Positions 10,473 through 18,837 of a stretch of 64,000 bases of DNA are shown piece after piece (position 1 is the first letter of the stretch; every line of letters begins with the position of its first letter). The position numbers and the translations under genes were made by a program. Location: assembly GCF_900115905.1 (NCBI RefSeq), contig NZ_FOYD01000010.1, positions 1-64,000 on the forward strand, in the 5' to 3' direction. This stretch comes from Halopseudomonas formosensis (GTDB lineage Bacteria > Pseudomonadota > Gammaproteobacteria > Pseudomonadales > Pseudomonadaceae). The notes beneath the pieces are model-generated. The model was not told the origin of the DNA. It saw only the letters and a list, made by a program, of their open reading frames with translations, and ran no database searches.

Positions 10473-10624
10473 GATTTTCCCTTCTGAGATGTGAAAAAGG
10501 TGCATAGCATGCCGCAATACACGCATCTGCGACAGCCTGTCCTATCATACAGTTGCTTGTCGCTGCCTTCGGCGCGGCAAATACAGGTAGAATGGCCATT
10601 CAACTTGCCAGGGCAGATGCTTCC

Positions 10625-11386
10625 ATGACTGATAAATCCAGCTCAGATCGCACCACTCACTTCGGCTTCCAGACTGTTTCCGAGTCGGAGAAGGCCGGCA
10701 AGGTGGCCGAGGTGTTCCACTCGGTGGCAGCCAAGTACGACCTGATGAACGATCTCATGTCCGGCGGCATCCATCGCCTGTGGAAGCGTTTCACCATCGA
10801 ACTTTCCGGCGTGCGGCCCGGCAACCGGGTACTGGACATCGCCGGCGGCACCGGTGACCTGACCCGCAAGTTTTCCAGCCTGGTCGGTCCCACCGGCGAG
10901 GTTGTACTGGCCGACATCAACGCCTCCATGCTCAAGGTCGGTCGTGACCGCCTGCTGGACAAGGGCGTGGCGGGCAATGTTCGCTTCGTTCAGGCCGACG
11001 CCGAGAAGCTGCCCTTCCCGGACAACCATTTCGACTGCATTACCATCGCTTTCGGACTGCGCAACGTGACCCACAAGGAAGACGCCATCGCCTCCATGCT
11101 GCGGGTGCTCAAGCCCGGCGGCCGACTGCTGGTGCTGGAATTCTCCAAACCGGGCAACGAGCTGCTGTCCAAGGCCTACGACCGCTACTCCTTCACCATG
11201 CTGCCGCTGATGGGCCGCCTCATCACAGGGGATGCCGACAGCTACCGCTATCTGGCCGAGTCCATCCGCATGCATCCGGATCAGGAAACCCTCAAGGGCA
11301 TGATGGAAGAGGCCGGCTTTGCCCGGGTTACCTACCACAACATGACCGGCGGCATCGTCGCCCTGCACCGGGGTATCAAGCCCTGA
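10625..11386 (+). CDS. ubiE: Ubiquinone/menaquinone C-methyltransferase UbiE
   Basis: A 253-residue SAM-dependent methyltransferase carrying out the C-methylation step of ubiquinone synthesis. Family signatures are [17 protein letters not shown], the SAM motif [11 protein letters not shown], the post-motif [19 protein letters not shown], and the C-terminal [15 protein letters not shown]. It opens a three-gene block: ubiJ starts in the final base of its stop codon (TGATG) and ubiB follows, so UbiE, UbiJ and UbiB are likely translated from one message. Confidence 0.97.
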   Translation: MTDKSSSDRTTHFGFQTVSESEKAGKVAEVFHSVAAKYDLMNDLMSGGIHRLWKRFTIELSGVRPGNRVLDIAGGTGDLTRKFSSLVGPTGEVVLADINASMLKVGRDRLLDKGVAGNVRFVQADAEKLPFPDNHFDCITIAFGLRNVTHKEDAIASMLRVLKPGGRLLVLEFSKPGNELLSKAYDRYSFTMLPLMGRLITGDADSYRYLAESIRMHPDQETLKGMMEEAGFARVTYHNMTGGIVALHRGIKP

Positions 11387-12006
11387 TGCCCAGCCGTCTT
11401 CTGCTGGCCGGGGTCGAACGCAGTCTGCAGCTGGCCATTCAGCAGGACCCCCTGACCGCCCAGCGCCTGGCGGCACTGCAGGGCCGGGTCATCCTGATCC
11501 GCAGCCGCCAGCCGAGCCTGTCGGTGTACCTGCTGCCGGGGGCGGATGGGCTGCGCCTGAGCAGCGAGCACCATGCCGAGGTCGACTGCAGCCTCAGCGC
11601 ACCGGCGAGCCTGCTGGCACGTCTGGCCCTGAGCAGTGATCGGCAGCAACTGCTGCAGGCGCCGGAACTGGAGCTCAGCGGTGATACCCAGGTACTGGTG
11701 CAGCTGCAGAATATCTTTGCCGACCTGCGGATCGATGGCGAGGCGGCGCTGGCGCGCTGGCTTGGCCCGGTGGCGGCGCATGCCATAGGTCGTGCGGCCC
11801 GCCAGGGTCGCAACTGGCTCGGCACCAGCCAGGCCAGCCTGGAGCAGGCCGTGGCCGACTACCTGACCGAGGAAGGCCGCCAGCTGGTCGGGCGCGCCGA
11901 GGCGGATGTGGCTGCCGCGCAGATTCACGAGCTGCGCCTGCAACTGGATCGACTGGACGCACGAGTACAGCGTCTGTCGCACCCCGATACTGGATCCGAT
12001 GCATGA
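11386..12006 (+). CDS. ubiJ: Ubiquinone biosynthesis accessory factor UbiJ (SCP2 domain)
   Basis: A 206-residue lipid-binding accessory protein. An SCP2-like domain occupies the N-terminal two thirds, and the C-terminus is a predicted coiled coil ([16 protein letters not shown]). In enterobacteria UbiJ and UbiK assemble the soluble Ubi complex that holds isoprenoid intermediates during aerobic ubiquinone synthesis. It overlaps ubiE by one base and ubiB by four (ATGA), which supports translational coupling. Assignment rests mainly on position and the SCP2-like layout, since this family diverges quickly. Confidence 0.88.
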   Translation: MPSRLLLAGVERSLQLAIQQDPLTAQRLAALQGRVILIRSRQPSLSVYLLPGADGLRLSSEHHAEVDCSLSAPASLLARLALSSDRQQLLQAPELELSGDTQVLVQLQNIFADLRIDGEAALARWLGPVAAHAIGRAARQGRNWLGTSQASLEQAVADYLTEEGRQLVGRAEADVAAAQIHELRLQLDRLDARVQRLSHPDTGSDA

Positions 12007-13592
12007 ACCTGACTGCCTTTCTGCGCCTGTTTCGCATTCTGCTGGTGTTCACCCGCTACCGCCTGGACCAGATCCTGGCTCCCCTGCCGCTGCCCTGGTA
12101 CATGCGCCTGCTGCTGATCGGCCCCTGGAAGCTGTACCCGGCCCCCAGGGACCTCAGCCGCGGCGCCCGCCTGCGTCTGGCCTTCGAGAACCTGGGGCCG
12201 GTGTTCATCAAGTTCGGCCAGATCCTCTCCACCCGCCGCGACCTGCTGCCCGATGACATCGCCACCGAGCTGGCCTTCCTCCAAGACAAGGTTCCGCCGT
12301 TCGCCCCGGCCGAGGCCCGCCAGCGCATCGAGGAACAGCTGGGCGTTTCCATTGCCGAGGCCTTTGCCGAATTTTCTGACGAGCCATTGGCCTCTGCCTC
12401 GGTGGCCCAGGTACACAGCGCCCGGTTGCACGACGGCAGCGAGGTGGTGGTCAAGGTGGTGCGCCCGGGTATCGAGGATGTCATCCATCAGGACATCCAG
12501 TGGCTGTACCTGGCTGCCCGCACCCTGGAGAAGGTCTCGCGCGAGGGTCGTCGACTGCGCCCGGTCGAGGTGGTACGGGATTACGAGCAGACCATCTTCG
12601 ACGAGCTGGATCTGTATCGCGAAGCGGCCAACGCCTCACTGCTCAAGCGCAACTTCCAGGATTCACCGGTACTCTACGTGCCGAAGATCTACTGGGACTG
12701 GTGCCGCCACAAGGTACTGGTGATGGAGCGCATCAGTGGCGTCCCGGTCACCGACATCCAGGCATTGCGCGCCCAGGGTACCGACATGAAGAAGCTCGCC
12801 GAGCGTGGTGTCGAGGTGTTCTTTGCCCAGGTGTTTCGCGACAGCTTCTTCCATGCCGACATGCATCCGGGCAACATCTTCGTTGCCCACGGCAGCCCCG
12901 ACGAGCCCCAGTACATCGCCATCGACTTCGGCATCGTCGGCAGCCTGACCCCCGAGGACCAGACCTATCTGGCGCGCAATCTGATGGCCTTCTTCAAGCG
13001 TGACTACCGTCGGGTGGCCCAGCTGCACATCGACTCCGGCTGGGTCCCGCCGGAGACCCGGGTCAACGAATTCGAAGCGGCCATCCGCAGTGTCTGCGAG
13101 CCCATCTTCGAGCGCCCGCTGAAGGACATCTCCTTCGGTCAGTTGCTGCTGCGGCTGTTCCAGACCGCCCGCCGCTTCAACATGGAAGTGCAGCCCCAGC
13201 TGGTCCTGCTGCAGAAGACCCTGCTCAACATCGAGGGCCTGGGACGTCAGCTGTATCCGGAGCTGGACCTGTGGCGCACCGGCAAACCCTATCTGGAACG
13301 CTGGATGCGCGAGCGCGCAGGTCCCCGTCATCAGTGGCAGAACCTGCGCCAGCATATGGAGCGCATACCGCCGCTGTTGCAGACCACCCACCGGGCGCTG
13401 GACAATATTGCCCAATGGGAGCACCATCCGCGGACACACCGCAAGGATGCCCTTGCCCTGCGTCTGCTTGGCGCAGCCCTGATTGCACTGGGAGCAGGCA
13501 CTCTGGGCGCCGACCCGAATACCTGGATCCAGACCCAGCCGATCTACTGGCTGTCTCTGGCCGCCGGCGTCTGGCTGGTATTGCGCCGCTGA
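12003..13592 (+). CDS. ubiB: Ubiquinone biosynthesis regulatory kinase-like protein UbiB
   Basis: A 529-residue ABC1/ADCK-family atypical kinase-like ATPase needed for ubiquinone synthesis. It has the family's KxGQ motif ([11 protein letters not shown]), alanine-rich nucleotide loop ([11 protein letters not shown]), catalytic-loop region with HADMHPGN, and a DFG (AIDFGIVG). Two C-terminal hydrophobic segments (about 478-525) anchor it to the membrane. It overlaps ubiJ by four bases, and hisI follows after 11 bases. Confidence 0.96.
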   Translation: MNLTAFLRLFRILLVFTRYRLDQILAPLPLPWYMRLLLIGPWKLYPAPRDLSRGARLRLAFENLGPVFIKFGQILSTRRDLLPDDIATELAFLQDKVPPFAPAEARQRIEEQLGVSIAEAFAEFSDEPLASASVAQVHSARLHDGSEVVVKVVRPGIEDVIHQDIQWLYLAARTLEKVSREGRRLRPVEVVRDYEQTIFDELDLYREAANASLLKRNFQDSPVLYVPKIYWDWCRHKVLVMERISGVPVTDIQALRAQGTDMKKLAERGVEVFFAQVFRDSFFHADMHPGNIFVAHGSPDEPQYIAIDFGIVGSLTPEDQTYLARNLMAFFKRDYRRVAQLHIDSGWVPPETRVNEFEAAIRSVCEPIFERPLKDISFGQLLLRLFQTARRFNMEVQPQLVLLQKTLLNIEGLGRQLYPELDLWRTGKPYLERWMRERAGPRHQWQNLRQHMERIPPLLQTTHRALDNIAQWEHHPRTHRKDALALRLLGAALIALGAGTLGADPNTWIQTQPIYWLSLAAGVWLVLRR

Positions 13593-13603
13593 CCTGTTCA
13601 GAC

Positions 13604-14023
13604 ATGACCATGACCGATACGCATACAGATACCACCTGGCTGGACTGCATCAAATGGGATGCCAACGGCCTGATCCCCGCCATTGCCCAGGACCACGAGA
13701 CCGGTCGGGTACTCATGGTGGCCTGGATGAACCGCGAAGCCCTGCAGCTCACCGTGCAGGAGAACCGTGCCATCTACTGGTCACGATCCCGTGGCAAGCT
13801 GTGGCGCAAGGGCGAGGAGTCCGGCCACGTGCAGATCCTGCACGAGCTGCGTCTGGACTGTGACAGCGACGTCATCATCATGCAGGTCGAGCAGCGGGGC
13901 GGCATCGCCTGCCACACCGGCCGGCAGAGCTGCTTCTACAAGGTCTACAGCAATGGGCAATGGCAGGACAGCGACCCTGTCCTGCGCAACCCGGAAGACA
14001 TCTATGAACACAAGCACAACTGA
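13604..14023 (+). CDS. hisI: Phosphoribosyl-AMP cyclohydrolase
   Basis: A 139-residue zinc enzyme opening the purine ring of phosphoribosyl-AMP, the third step of histidine synthesis. Conserved stretches are [31 protein letters not shown] and the metal site LDCDSDVI...[13 protein letters not shown]. It is the monofunctional form; hisE is separate but overlaps its last 20 bases. ATGs at 13604 and 13610 are both possible starts, and neither has a strong ribosome site. The pair sits between the ubi and tat genes as in Pseudomonas. Confidence 0.96.
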   Translation: MTMTDTHTDTTWLDCIKWDANGLIPAIAQDHETGRVLMVAWMNREALQLTVQENRAIYWSRSRGKLWRKGEESGHVQILHELRLDCDSDVIIMQVEQRGGIACHTGRQSCFYKVYSNGQWQDSDPVLRNPEDIYEHKHN

Positions 14024-14348
14024 CACCCTGCAGCGCCTGGCCCAGGTGCTGGAGCAGCGCAAGCAGGCCCCGGCCGACAGCTCCTACGTGGCCAGCCTGC
14101 ATGCCAAGGGACTGAACAAGATCCTCGAGAAGGTCGGTGAGGAATGTACCGAAACGCTGCTGGCGGCCAAGGATTGCCAGCATGGCGGCGACACACGGGA
14201 GCTGATTTATGAAACCGCGGATCTGTGGTTTCATAGCCTGGTCATGCTCAGTCACCTGGGCCTTGGCCCGGACGATGTCCTGAAAGAACTGGAAAGGCGT
14301 TTTGACTTGTCCGGCCTGGCCGAGAAAGCAGCGCGTGTCACTAAGTAG
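14004..14348 (+). CDS. hisE: Phosphoribosyl-ATP pyrophosphatase
   Basis: A 114-residue MazG-like hydrolase converting phosphoribosyl-ATP to phosphoribosyl-AMP, the second step of histidine synthesis. The all-alpha core is visible in [23 protein letters not shown] and the metal-binding [17 protein letters not shown]. It begins inside the end of hisI in another frame, a 20-base overlap, so the two consecutive enzymes are probably translationally coupled. tatA follows 21 bases after the stop. Confidence 0.95.
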   Translation: MNTSTTDTLQRLAQVLEQRKQAPADSSYVASLHAKGLNKILEKVGEECTETLLAAKDCQHGGDTRELIYETADLWFHSLVMLSHLGLGPDDVLKELERRFDLSGLAEKAARVTK

Positions 14349-14369
14349 GGCGATGCCCCGGAGGTAAAG

Positions 14370-14600
14370 ATGGGTTTTGGTGGAATCAGTATCTGGCAAC
14401 TGGCAATCATCCTGCTGATCGTGATCCTGCTGTTCGGCACCAAGCGGCTGAAGGGCATCGGCTCCGATGTGGGCGAGGCCATCAAGGGCTTCCGCAAATC
14501 GATGAACGATGATGACAAGCCCTCCGTGGAGCAGCGCAAGGGCGAGACCCTGGATGTGCAGGCGGAGAAGAAGACGGAATCCACGTCGCACAAGGACTGA
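14370..14600 (+). CDS. tatA: Twin-arginine translocase subunit TatA
   Basis: A 76-residue pore-forming subunit of the Tat system, which exports folded proteins bearing twin-arginine signals. One N-terminal transmembrane helix (about 8-22, [16 protein letters not shown]) leads into the conserved [20 protein letters not shown] amphipathic helix and a short charged tail. A strong ribosome site (GGAGG) precedes the ATG. It is the first gene of a tight tatABC operon. Confidence 0.96.
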   Translation: MGFGGISIWQLAIILLIVILLFGTKRLKGIGSDVGEAIKGFRKSMNDDDKPSVEQRKGETLDVQAEKKTESTSHKD

Positions 14601-14606
14601 TGGTCC

Positions 14607-14972
14607 ATGTTTGATCTCGGCTTTCTGGAAATGGTGGTGGTCGCCGTGGTCGCCCTGCTGGTGCTCGGCCCCGACAAGCTGCCGGGCGCCGTGCGCACGG
14701 TCGGTCTCTACGTCGGCCGCATCAAGCGTGGCATGGCGGAGGTACGCAGCCAGGTGGAGCGGGAAATCGGCGCCGATGAACTGCGCCAGACCCTGCATAA
14801 CGAGAAGATCATGGCCGATCTGGCGAAACAGTCGACGACCTCCAACGTCAAGCGCACCCAGCCCGACGCTACCGCTGCGGCACCCACAGCCGATGCCGCT
14901 GCGCCGAGCGCCGAGGCCGTCGAACCGGCGCCCGGCGCACCGTCCACCGATGACCCGGCCCCACGCCCATGA
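14607..14972 (+). CDS. tatB: Twin-arginine translocase subunit TatB
   Basis: A 121-residue Tat substrate-receptor partner of TatC. The N-terminus [22 protein letters not shown] with the TatB-type glutamate in the helix, followed by [18 protein letters not shown], marks it as TatB rather than TatA. The C-terminal third is alanine/proline-rich and low-complexity. It starts six bases after tatA, and tatC begins four bases before its end. Confidence 0.95.
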   Translation: MFDLGFLEMVVVAVVALLVLGPDKLPGAVRTVGLYVGRIKRGMAEVRSQVEREIGADELRQTLHNEKIMADLAKQSTTSNVKRTQPDATAAAPTADAAAPSAEAVEPAPGAPSTDDPAPRP

Positions 14973-15748
14973 GTGATCAACTGCCCCCCGAGCACAACGA
15001 CAGCCACATGCCGCTGGTTGCTCACCTGACCGAACTGCGTTCGCGCCTGTTGCGCATCGTGGCGATCTGGCTGCTGATCTTCCTCGGCCTGTTCTACTTC
15101 GCCAACGACCTGTATACCTTCCTGTCGGAGCCGCTGCGCGCCTTCCTCCCGGAAGGCACCAGCATGATCGCCACGGACGTCGCCTCGCCGTTTCTGACGC
15201 CCTTCAAGCTGGCCCTGATCAGCGCCCTGTTCCTGGCCATGCCCTTTGTACTGCACCAGTTCTGGGGCTTCATCGCACCGGGGCTGTACAAGCACGAGAA
15301 ACGCATCGCCCTACCGCTGCTGGCGTCGAGCATCATCCTGTTCTATGCCGGCATGGCCTTCGCCTACTTCGTGGTGTTTCCGCTGATCTTCGGCTTCTTC
15401 ACCAGCGTGGCCCCGGAGGGGGTGGCGGTGATGACCGATATCAGCTCCTACCTCGACTTCGTGATGACCCTGTTCCTGGCCTTCGGCCTGTCTTTCGAAA
15501 TTCCGGTAGCCACTGTGCTGCTGGTGCTGGCCGGCGCCGTGGACGTTGCCAGGCTCAAGGCAATCCGCGGCTATGTGATCGTCGGCTGTTTCGTCATCGG
15601 CATGCTGCTGACCCCGCCGGACGTCATCTCCCAGACCATGCTGGCGCTGCCCATGTGGCTGCTGTATGAGGTAGGTATCCTGTTTGCCGGCTTCCTCAAG
15701 CCGGTTCAGCGCGATACTTCCGGACAGGATGACAGCGCCGGCGCATGA
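14969..15748 (+). CDS. tatC: Twin-arginine translocase subunit TatC
   Basis: A 259-residue six-helix membrane protein that recognises twin-arginine signal peptides. The N-terminal cytoplasmic motif [10 protein letters not shown], the first periplasmic loop with [11 protein letters not shown], and the [18 protein letters not shown] region are characteristic. The later hydrophobic segments include [20 protein letters not shown], a TatC hallmark. It overlaps both tatB and rsmE by four bases (ATGA), so all are likely cotranslated. Confidence 0.97.
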   Translation: MSDQLPPEHNDSHMPLVAHLTELRSRLLRIVAIWLLIFLGLFYFANDLYTFLSEPLRAFLPEGTSMIATDVASPFLTPFKLALISALFLAMPFVLHQFWGFIAPGLYKHEKRIALPLLASSIILFYAGMAFAYFVVFPLIFGFFTSVAPEGVAVMTDISSYLDFVMTLFLAFGLSFEIPVATVLLVLAGAVDVARLKAIRGYVIVGCFVIGMLLTPPDVISQTMLALPMWLLYEVGILFAGFLKPVQRDTSGQDDSAGA

Positions 15749-16452
15749 ACCTGCTGCTGCTGGATGAGCCCGATTTTGTTTCGGCCGACCGTGTGCTGCT
15801 GCGGGGCAGGCGCCTGCAGCACATGCGCGAGATCCATCAGGCCAACCCGGGCGACAGCCTGCGGGTCGGCCTGATCGGCGGCCTGATGGGCAGCGGCCGG
15901 ATCCTCTCGCTGACTGCGCAACAGGCCGAACTCGAGGTCAGCCTCGACCAGCCACCGCCACCGAAGCTGCCCCTTACCCTGCTGCTGGCCATGCCCCGGC
16001 CCAAGATGTTCCGCCGCATACTGCAACACTGTGCCACCCTGGGCGTGGCGCAGATAGTGCTGCTCAACAGCTACCGGGTGGAAAAGAGCTTCTGGCAGAC
16101 GCCCTTCCTGCAGCCGGACAGCATCCGCGAGAATCTGCTGCTGGGCCTGGAGCAGGCGCGGGACACCATACTGCCCGAGCTGCACATCGAGAAACGCTTC
16201 AAGCCCTTCGTCGAGGATCGACTGCCGGAGCTGCTCGGCGACAGTCTGGGCCTGGTGGCCCACCCCGGTGACTATCCACCCTGCCCCAGGGCAGTCGACG
16301 GCGCAGTCACCCTGGCCATAGGCCCGGAGGGTGGCTGGATAGCCTACGAGGTGGACAAGCTGATCGAAGCCGGGCTGCAACCGGTACAGCTGGGCGAGCG
16401 CATCCTGCGCGTGGAAACCGCCGTCACTGCGCTGCTTGCCCGATTGGGGTGA
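15745..16452 (+). CDS. rsmE: 16S rRNA (uracil1498-N3)-methyltransferase RsmE
   Basis: A 235-residue SPOUT-class methyltransferase modifying 16S rRNA. An N-terminal PUA-like RNA-binding domain ([18 protein letters not shown]) precedes the knotted catalytic domain, which shows [31 protein letters not shown] and the SAM-binding AIGPEGGW followed by [11 protein letters not shown]. Its stop codon abuts that of the convergent hxlR gene: the six bases at 16450-16455 (TGATCA) hold both stops. Confidence 0.96.
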   Translation: MNLLLLDEPDFVSADRVLLRGRRLQHMREIHQANPGDSLRVGLIGGLMGSGRILSLTAQQAELEVSLDQPPPPKLPLTLLLAMPRPKMFRRILQHCATLGVAQIVLLNSYRVEKSFWQTPFLQPDSIRENLLLGLEQARDTILPELHIEKRFKPFVEDRLPELLGDSLGLVAHPGDYPPCPRAVDGAVTLAIGPEGGWIAYEVDKLIEAGLQPVQLGERILRVETAVTALLARLG

Positions 16453-16938
16453 TCAGCGCACCTGGGGCAGCACTTCCTCCACCCGGTCGCCCCAACCCTC
16501 GCCGGGCTCCACCCGTATATCCCGCGCACTTACCTGTTCACCGCATTCCGAGCAGCTGATGAGCGGCCGCATGACCTGACCACAGCCCTTGTGCACGTGA
16601 CGCACCGGCGCTCCTCGCTCATCAGCCATGTGCCGGTCGCCCCAGCTGACCAGCGCCAGGATCACCCCATGCAGGTCCAGCCCCCGCTCGGTGAGTCGAT
16701 ACTCCTCGCGCAGTGGCCGCTGCTGGTAGGGCACCCTGATCAGTACGCCATGGTCGACCAGCTTCTTCAGGCGGTCAGCCAGTACATGCCGGGTGATGCC
16801 CAGGCGCTTCTCGAACTCGTCGAAACGCCGGATCCCTAGAAAACAGTCACGCAGCACCAGCAGGGTCCAGCGATCGCCGACCACCGCCAGGGTACGTGCC
16901 AGGGAGCACGGCTGCTGATCCAGTTCTTCCCAACGCAT
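16453..16938 (-). CDS. HxlR-family winged-helix transcriptional regulator
   Basis: A 161-residue MarR-like regulator. The HxlR DNA-binding domain covers about 10-105 (CSLARTLAVVGDRWTLLVLRD, RFDEFEKRLGITRHVLADRLKKLVDHGVL, YRLTERGLDL). A C-terminal extension holds four cysteines (CGQV, CSECG), possibly a metal or redox site. The start at 16938 has GAGGAG eight bases upstream. It is divergent from the SDR gene, and two 15-bp palindromes lie between them, so it probably controls that operon and perhaps itself. The inducer is unknown. Confidence 0.9.
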   Translation of the reverse strand: MRWEELDQQPCSLARTLAVVGDRWTLLVLRDCFLGIRRFDEFEKRLGITRHVLADRLKKLVDHGVLIRVPYQQRPLREEYRLTERGLDLHGVILALVSWGDRHMADERGAPVRHVHKGCGQVMRPLISCSECGEQVSARDIRVEPGEGWGDRVEEVLPQVR

Positions 16939-16972
16939 GACAGTTCTCCTCATCCGAGTGTCACAGCATAGC

Positions 16973-17001
16973 TTGACAAGTTCTTTAAAGGAACCGACTA
17001 T
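16973..17001 (+). promoter_or_regulatory. Candidate promoter of the SDR operon
   Basis: A perfect TTGACA -35 (16973-16978) and a weak -10 (GACTAT, 16996-17001) are 17 bases apart. The first 15-bp palindrome occupies nearly all of the spacer, the classic place for a repressor to block RNA polymerase. Confidence 0.55.
16980..16994. promoter_or_regulatory. Operator palindrome 1 for the HxlR regulator (candidate)
   Basis: GTTCTTTAAAGGAAC is an imperfect dyad with the pattern GTTC-TT-AA-GAAC. It lies between the -35 and -10 of the candidate SDR promoter. An almost identical palindrome is centred 29 bases downstream. Confidence 0.65.
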
Positions 17002-17008
17002 GCAGTGA

Positions 17009-17023
17009 GTTCCTTAAAAGAAC
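17009..17023. promoter_or_regulatory. Operator palindrome 2 for the HxlR regulator (candidate)
   Basis: GTTCCTTAAAAGAAC repeats the dyad pattern of the upstream site with the variable positions changed. It falls just after the candidate -10, near the expected transcription start of the SDR gene, and 22 bases before its ATG. Confidence 0.65.
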
Positions 17024-17045
17024 CCATAACAAGCGAGGAGGACTC

Positions 17046-17774
17046 ATGTCCAGATCCCCAGTAACCGTGGTCATAGGTGCGGGCGATGCCACCGGCGGCG
17101 CCATCGCCCGCCGCTTCGCCCGTGAGGGGTACACCCTCTGCGTCACCCGCCGGCAGGCGGACAAGCTTGAACCGCTGGTGGCGGCTATCGAGCACGAAGG
17201 TGGTCGAGCCCACGCCTTCGGCTGCGATGCACGGCGCGAGGAGCCCATGGTCGAGCTGTTCGAGCATATCGAGCGGGACATAGGCCCCATCGAAGTGGCG
17301 GTGTTCAATATCGGCGCCAACGTGCGCTTCGGCATTACCGAAACCACCGAGCGGGTCTATCGCAAGGTCTGGGAAATGGCCGCCCTGTCCGGCTTCCTGA
17401 CCGGGCGCGAGGCGGCCAGGGCCATGCTGCCCCGGGGCCGGGGCACCATCATCTTCACCGGCGCTACCGCCTCCCTGCGTGGCGGCAGCGGTTTCAGCGC
17501 CTTTGCCGGGGCCAAGTTCGCCCTGCGCGCCCTGGCCCAGAGCATGGCCAGGGAACTGGGGCCCAGGGGCATCCATGTGGCCCATCCGATCATCGACGGG
17601 GCCATCGATACGGCCTTCATCCGTGACAATTTTCCCGAGCGCTATGCGCTGCGGGAGCAGGACGGCATTCTCGATCCCGAGCACATTGCCGAGCAGTACT
17701 GGCAGATCCATTGCCAGCCCCGGGACTGCTGGACCCATGAACTGGATCTGCGCCCCTGGATGGAAACCTTCTGA
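17046..17774 (+). CDS. Short-chain dehydrogenase/reductase-like protein with Phe in place of the catalytic Tyr
   Basis: A 242-residue Rossmann-fold protein of the SDR superfamily. The nucleotide-binding loop is GAGDATGGAIARRFA near residues 10-24, and the NNAG-equivalent is NIGAN. At the active site the usual YxxxK reads FAGAK, with F153 and K157, so the general-acid tyrosine is missing while the lysine is kept. It may still bind NAD(P) but standard SDR chemistry is doubtful. A DsbA-fold isomerase gene follows 17 bases downstream, and the operon is preceded by HxlR operators. GAGGAGG lies before the ATG. Confidence 0.88.
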   Translation: MSRSPVTVVIGAGDATGGAIARRFAREGYTLCVTRRQADKLEPLVAAIEHEGGRAHAFGCDARREEPMVELFEHIERDIGPIEVAVFNIGANVRFGITETTERVYRKVWEMAALSGFLTGREAARAMLPRGRGTIIFTGATASLRGGSGFSAFAGAKFALRALAQSMARELGPRGIHVAHPIIDGAIDTAFIRDNFPERYALREQDGILDPEHIAEQYWQIHCQPRDCWTHELDLRPWMETF

Positions 17775-17791
17775 TTGACGGAGAACACGAG

Positions 17792-18382
17792 ATGAGCAAG
17801 CAGGTAGAGTTCTATTTCGATGTGGGCAGCCCGGCCAGCTACCTGGCCTGGACCCAGATCGCCCAGTTGGCCGAGCGCCATGGCGCCGAAGTGGTCTATC
17901 AGCCCATGCTGCTGGGTGGCGTTTTCAAGGCCACCGGCAACGCCTCGCCGGCATCGGTGCCGGCCAAGGGTCGCTACACCCGCATCGATTTCGAGCGTTT
18001 CGCCCGGCGCTATCAGGTGCCCTTCGCGCAGAACCCCTTCTTCCCGATCAACACCATGCAGCTGATGCGCGGAGCCGTCGCACTGCTGGATGGCGACCAG
18101 TTCCAGCCTTATGCGGATGCTGTCTTCCGAGCGATCTGGGTGGAGGGTCAGAACATGGGCGACCCGGATGTGGTGGCCCGGGTGCTCGGCGGTCAGGGGT
18201 TCGATGTGGCAGGACTGCTGCAGCAGATCAATGACCCGGCGGTGAAGGAGCGCCTGCGGCAGATCACCGAGCGCGCCATCGAGCGCGGCGTGTTCGGCGC
18301 ACCGACCTTCTTCGTCGGGGACGAGATGTTCTTCGGTCAGGACCGGCTGGACTTTGTTGAGGCGGCGCTGGCAGAGAGCTGA
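17792..18382 (+). CDS. 2-hydroxychromene-2-carboxylate isomerase-like protein (DsbA/GST-kappa fold)
   Basis: A 196-residue thioredoxin-fold protein with a helical insertion. The N-terminal FYFDVGSPASYLAW places serine where the thiol oxidoreductases have CxxC, and the C-terminal GVFGAPTFFVGDEMFFGQDRL is the family's cis-Pro region. HCCA isomerases are glutathione-dependent enzymes of naphthalene breakdown, but most chromosomal relatives have unknown substrates. Being cotranscribed with the SDR-like gene under HxlR control suggests a glutathione-linked detoxification step; that is inference. Confidence 0.87.
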   Translation: MSKQVEFYFDVGSPASYLAWTQIAQLAERHGAEVVYQPMLLGGVFKATGNASPASVPAKGRYTRIDFERFARRYQVPFAQNPFFPINTMQLMRGAVALLDGDQFQPYADAVFRAIWVEGQNMGDPDVVARVLGGQGFDVAGLLQQINDPAVKERLRQITERAIERGVFGAPTFFVGDEMFFGQDRLDFVEAALAES

Positions 18383-18399
18383 GGAGCAGAGGGCAGTCC

Positions 18400-18837
18400 T
18401 CAGGTCTCCAGCAGAATGGTCACCGGCCCGTCGTTGACCAGGTGTACCTGCATGTCAGCGCCGAACCGGCCGGTGGCAGTCTGCGGCCAGGTCTTGCGGG
18501 CCTGCTCGACCAGATAGTCGAACAGCTGCTCGGCCTGCTGCGGCGGCGCCGCGGTGGAAAAGCCCGGACGCAAGCCCTTGCGGGTATCCGCCGCCAGGGT
18601 GAACTGGGACACCAGCAGCAGCCCGCCCTGCACATCCTGCACCGAGCAGTTCATGCGCCCCTCGGCGTCGGCGAATACCCGGTAATTGAGCAGCTTGTGC
18701 AGCAACCGATCGGCACTGGCCCGGTCATCCTGCGGCTGCACGCCGACCAGCACCAGCAAGCCCTGATCGATGGCCCCGACGACCTCACCTGCGACCTCCA
18801 CCCGGGCCTGGCTGACCCGTTGCAACAAACCCTTCAC
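18400..18837 (-). CDS. dtd: D-aminoacyl-tRNA deacylase
   Basis: A 145-residue homodimeric proofreading enzyme that removes D-amino acids (and glycine from tRNA-Ala) from tRNA. Both signature motifs are present: SQFTL near residue 77 and the NDGPVT Gly-cisPro motif near 134. The start is GTG at 18837, overlapping the pip stop codon by one base, so it is probably translated by coupling to pip. The dtd-pip pairing is the Pseudomonas arrangement. Confidence 0.96.
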   Translation of the reverse strand: MKGLLQRVSQARVEVAGEVVGAIDQGLLVLVGVQPQDDRASADRLLHKLLNYRVFADAEGRMNCSVQDVQGGLLLVSQFTLAADTRKGLRPGFSTAAPPQQAEQLFDYLVEQARKTWPQTATGRFGADMQVHLVNDGPVTILLET

